This document shows positions 5,516 through 6,789 of a stretch of DNA of 6,789 nucleotides, piece by piece; the stretch's first letter is position 1, and the number at the start of each line of letters is the position of its first letter. The translations under genes were made by a program, and so were the position numbers. Source of the stretch: an uncultured Lachnospiraceae bacterium (lineage in GTDB: Bacteria; Bacillota_A; Clostridia; Lachnospirales; Lachnospiraceae); contig CAMKAA010000049.1 in assembly GCA_946410365.1 (NCBI GenBank), forward strand, positions 1 to 6,789. Reading direction: 5' to 3'. The notes below the pieces were generated by a model that worked only from the letters and a program-made list of their open reading frames with translations, ran no database searches and was not told where the DNA came from.

Positions 5516-6789
5516 CTATTCCGCGTTCTCGCTGAGTTCTTCCCACTGCTCATAGAGCAGGGCAAGTTCTTCTTCAAGATGTTCCTTCTGCCGGGCAAGT
5601 TCCCCGAACTTTTCGGGATCCGAGTAATTCTCCGGCATTGCCATTTTCTCCTCGAGGGATGCGATCTGTTCCTCGGCGGAGGCTATTTTTTCTTCACATT
5701 TACGCAGGTCATTAGCTGCCTTGCGCTGTCTTGCCTGTTCTTCCTTCTGCTGCGCCCAGCTGAGCTTCTCGGAGGGTTCGCTGCTTTCGGATGCGGCGAC
5801 GGCTCCTGCGGCAAAAGATTGAGATTTCCCTGCGGAAACGGCGCTCTGTACTCCCTGTCCGTCTCTGTAGGCATCCTGAAGGAGAGTATCTTCCACCTGG
5901 GCAGATTTCTCAAGGTAGAAATCATAATTCCCGATAAAGCGCTCAGGAGCCTTCTCCGCATTATTGCCGGGATAGTTGAGCAATACTGTCTTTGTAAGGG
6001 ACAGGATCCGGCTCGCGGTGTGGTTGATGAAATATCGATCATGGGAGACGTAAAGGACGGTCCCCTCATAGGAGTTGAGCGCGTTCTCGAGCACTTCCTT
6101 GGATACGAGATCGAGATGGTTCGTGGGTTCGTCCAGGATCAGGAAATTAGCCTTGGAGAGCATGAGTTTGGCCAGAGATACGCGGCCTTTCTCGCCGCCG
6201 CTCAGGTCGCCGATCCTCTTAAAGACTTCGTCGCCGGTAAAGAGGAAGGAGGCGAGCAGGCTCCTGATCTGCGTGTTGTTCATGGAAGGGTACTCGTCGG
6301 AGATCTCCTCGAACACAGTCTTGTCATCGTGAAGCACGTGGTGCTCCTGATCGTAGTATCCGATATGGACGTTGGTCCCGAGGCGGATCACGCCTTTGTC
6401 GGGGGGTACCACCTCATTGAGAATGCTCAGGATCGTAGACTTTCCGGTGCCGTTGTCGCCGATCAGAGCTACGTGTTCGCCCCTGCGGATCTTGAAGGAG
6501 ATCCCTGAGAAAAGCGCCTTATCCCCATAGGATTTTGCCAGGTCGTCTACGCTCAGGACTTCCCTTCCGCTCTTGATACAGGGCGTAAAGGTGAGGTGCA
6601 TATCGTCGCGCAGTTCAACGGGTTTTTCGAGGACTTCCGTTTTCTGGAGCATTTTCTCGCGGCTCTCCGCGCGGCGGATGGACTTCTCGCGATTGAAGCG
6701 CCTCAGTTTCTCAATGACTTCCTCCTGGTGGCGGATCTGGGCCTGATTGTTCATATAGGCGTGGTACTGCTGCTCCCTCAGCGCTTTTT
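5516..6789 (-). CDS. ABC-F family ATPase (YdiF-like), C-terminal part, 5'-truncated by the window edge
   Basis: The frame enters from the right edge; the ATG at 6752-6754 is internal, as the codons before it (to 6789) stay open and read ALREQQYHAY. ABC-F proteins are soluble, have two ATPase domains and no membrane segments, and generally act on ribosomes. About 423 residues are visible. Numbered from M at 6754: the charged helical inter-domain linker (about 1-50, with IRRAESREKML), then the second ATPase domain with Walker A GDNGTGKS (99-106), signature LSGGEKGR (184-191), Walker B FLILDE (204-209) followed by PTNHLD, and the switch histidine H238 in VSHDRYF. All catalytic residues are intact. 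A low-complexity Ala/Ser/Gly-rich tether (about 300-330) leads to a coiled-coil tail rich in E, K, Q and A, as in YdiF/Uup-type members. Nothing identifies it as an antibiotic-resistance type; a housekeeping role is more likely. It is convergent with icd. Confidence 0.95.
   Translation of the reverse strand, partial: KALREQQYHAYMNNQAQIRHQEEVIEKLRRFNREKSIRRAESREKMLQKTEVLEKPVELRDDMHLTFTPCIKSGREVLSVDDLAKSYGDKALFSGISFKIRRGEHVALIGDNGTGKSTILSILNEVVPPDKGVIRLGTNVHIGYYDQEHHVLHDDKTVFEEISDEYPSMNNTQIRSLLASFLFTGDEVFKRIGDLSGGEKGRVSLAKLMLSKANFLILDEPTNHLDLVSKEVLENALNSYEGTVLYVSHDRYFINHTASRILSLTKTVLLNYPGNNAEKAPERFIGNYDFYLEKSAQVEDTLLQDAYRDGQGVQSAVSAGKSQSFAAGAVAASESSEPSEKLSWAQQKEEQARQRKAANDLRKCEEKIASAEEQIASLEEKMAMPENYSDPEKFGELARQKEHLEEELALLYEQWEELSENAE

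Noticed and set aside
5579..6508. A plus-strand open frame of 309 codons opposite the ABC-F gene
   Set aside because: Same antisense register effect. The minus strand encodes intact Walker A, signature, Walker B and switch motifs.
5516..6789. Antibiotic-resistance ABC-F (Msr/Vga/OptrA type)
   Set aside because: The visible half has a YdiF/Uup-like coiled-coil tail and no feature specific to resistance members. The diagnostic inter-domain linker is only partly visible, so this is not absolute.

Overview
The window looks like a chromosomal housekeeping stretch from a Gram-positive anaerobe of the Clostridia (Lachnospiraceae-like or a relative). This is inferred from strong AGGAG-type ribosome binding sites, consensus sigma-A-type promoters, frequent AGA/GGA codons mixed with a C/G-ending codon preference, a compact Firmicutes-length leucyl-tRNA synthetase and a YdiF-like ABC-F protein. 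No species can be named from the sequence alone.

Layout, left to right. Positions 1-716 (+) hold the C-terminal third of an elongation factor G-like GTPase, followed by a strong intrinsic terminator (770-808). A promoter (829-858) then drives leuS (929-3331, +), a complete leucyl-tRNA synthetase that ends in its own terminator (3349-3396). Next is a probable two-gene operon: a near-consensus promoter (3407-3435) whose -10 box lies inside a 16-bp operator-like palindrome, a GntR/FCD-family regulator (3518-4219) and, 21 nt later, icd (4241-5455), a eukaryotic-type NADP-dependent isocitrate dehydrogenase. A hairpin at 5476-5515 separates icd from a convergent ABC-F ATPase gene (5516-6789, -), which runs off the right edge so that only its linker, second ATPase domain and C-terminal coiled coil are visible.

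How the genes work together: three of the five genes (EF-G-like, leuS, ABC-F) serve translation, but each is its own transcription unit here. The one real regulatory unit is gntR-icd. A metal-binding FCD sensor with all four expected ligand residues is probably autoregulated through the palindrome, and would co-control the step that turns isocitrate into 2-oxoglutarate and NADPH. The natural hypothesis is a carboxylate-responsive switch on 2-oxoglutarate/glutamate supply. I see no mobile element, CRISPR array, tRNA or rRNA gene, or defence or toxin system. No intergenic gap exceeds about 215 bases.
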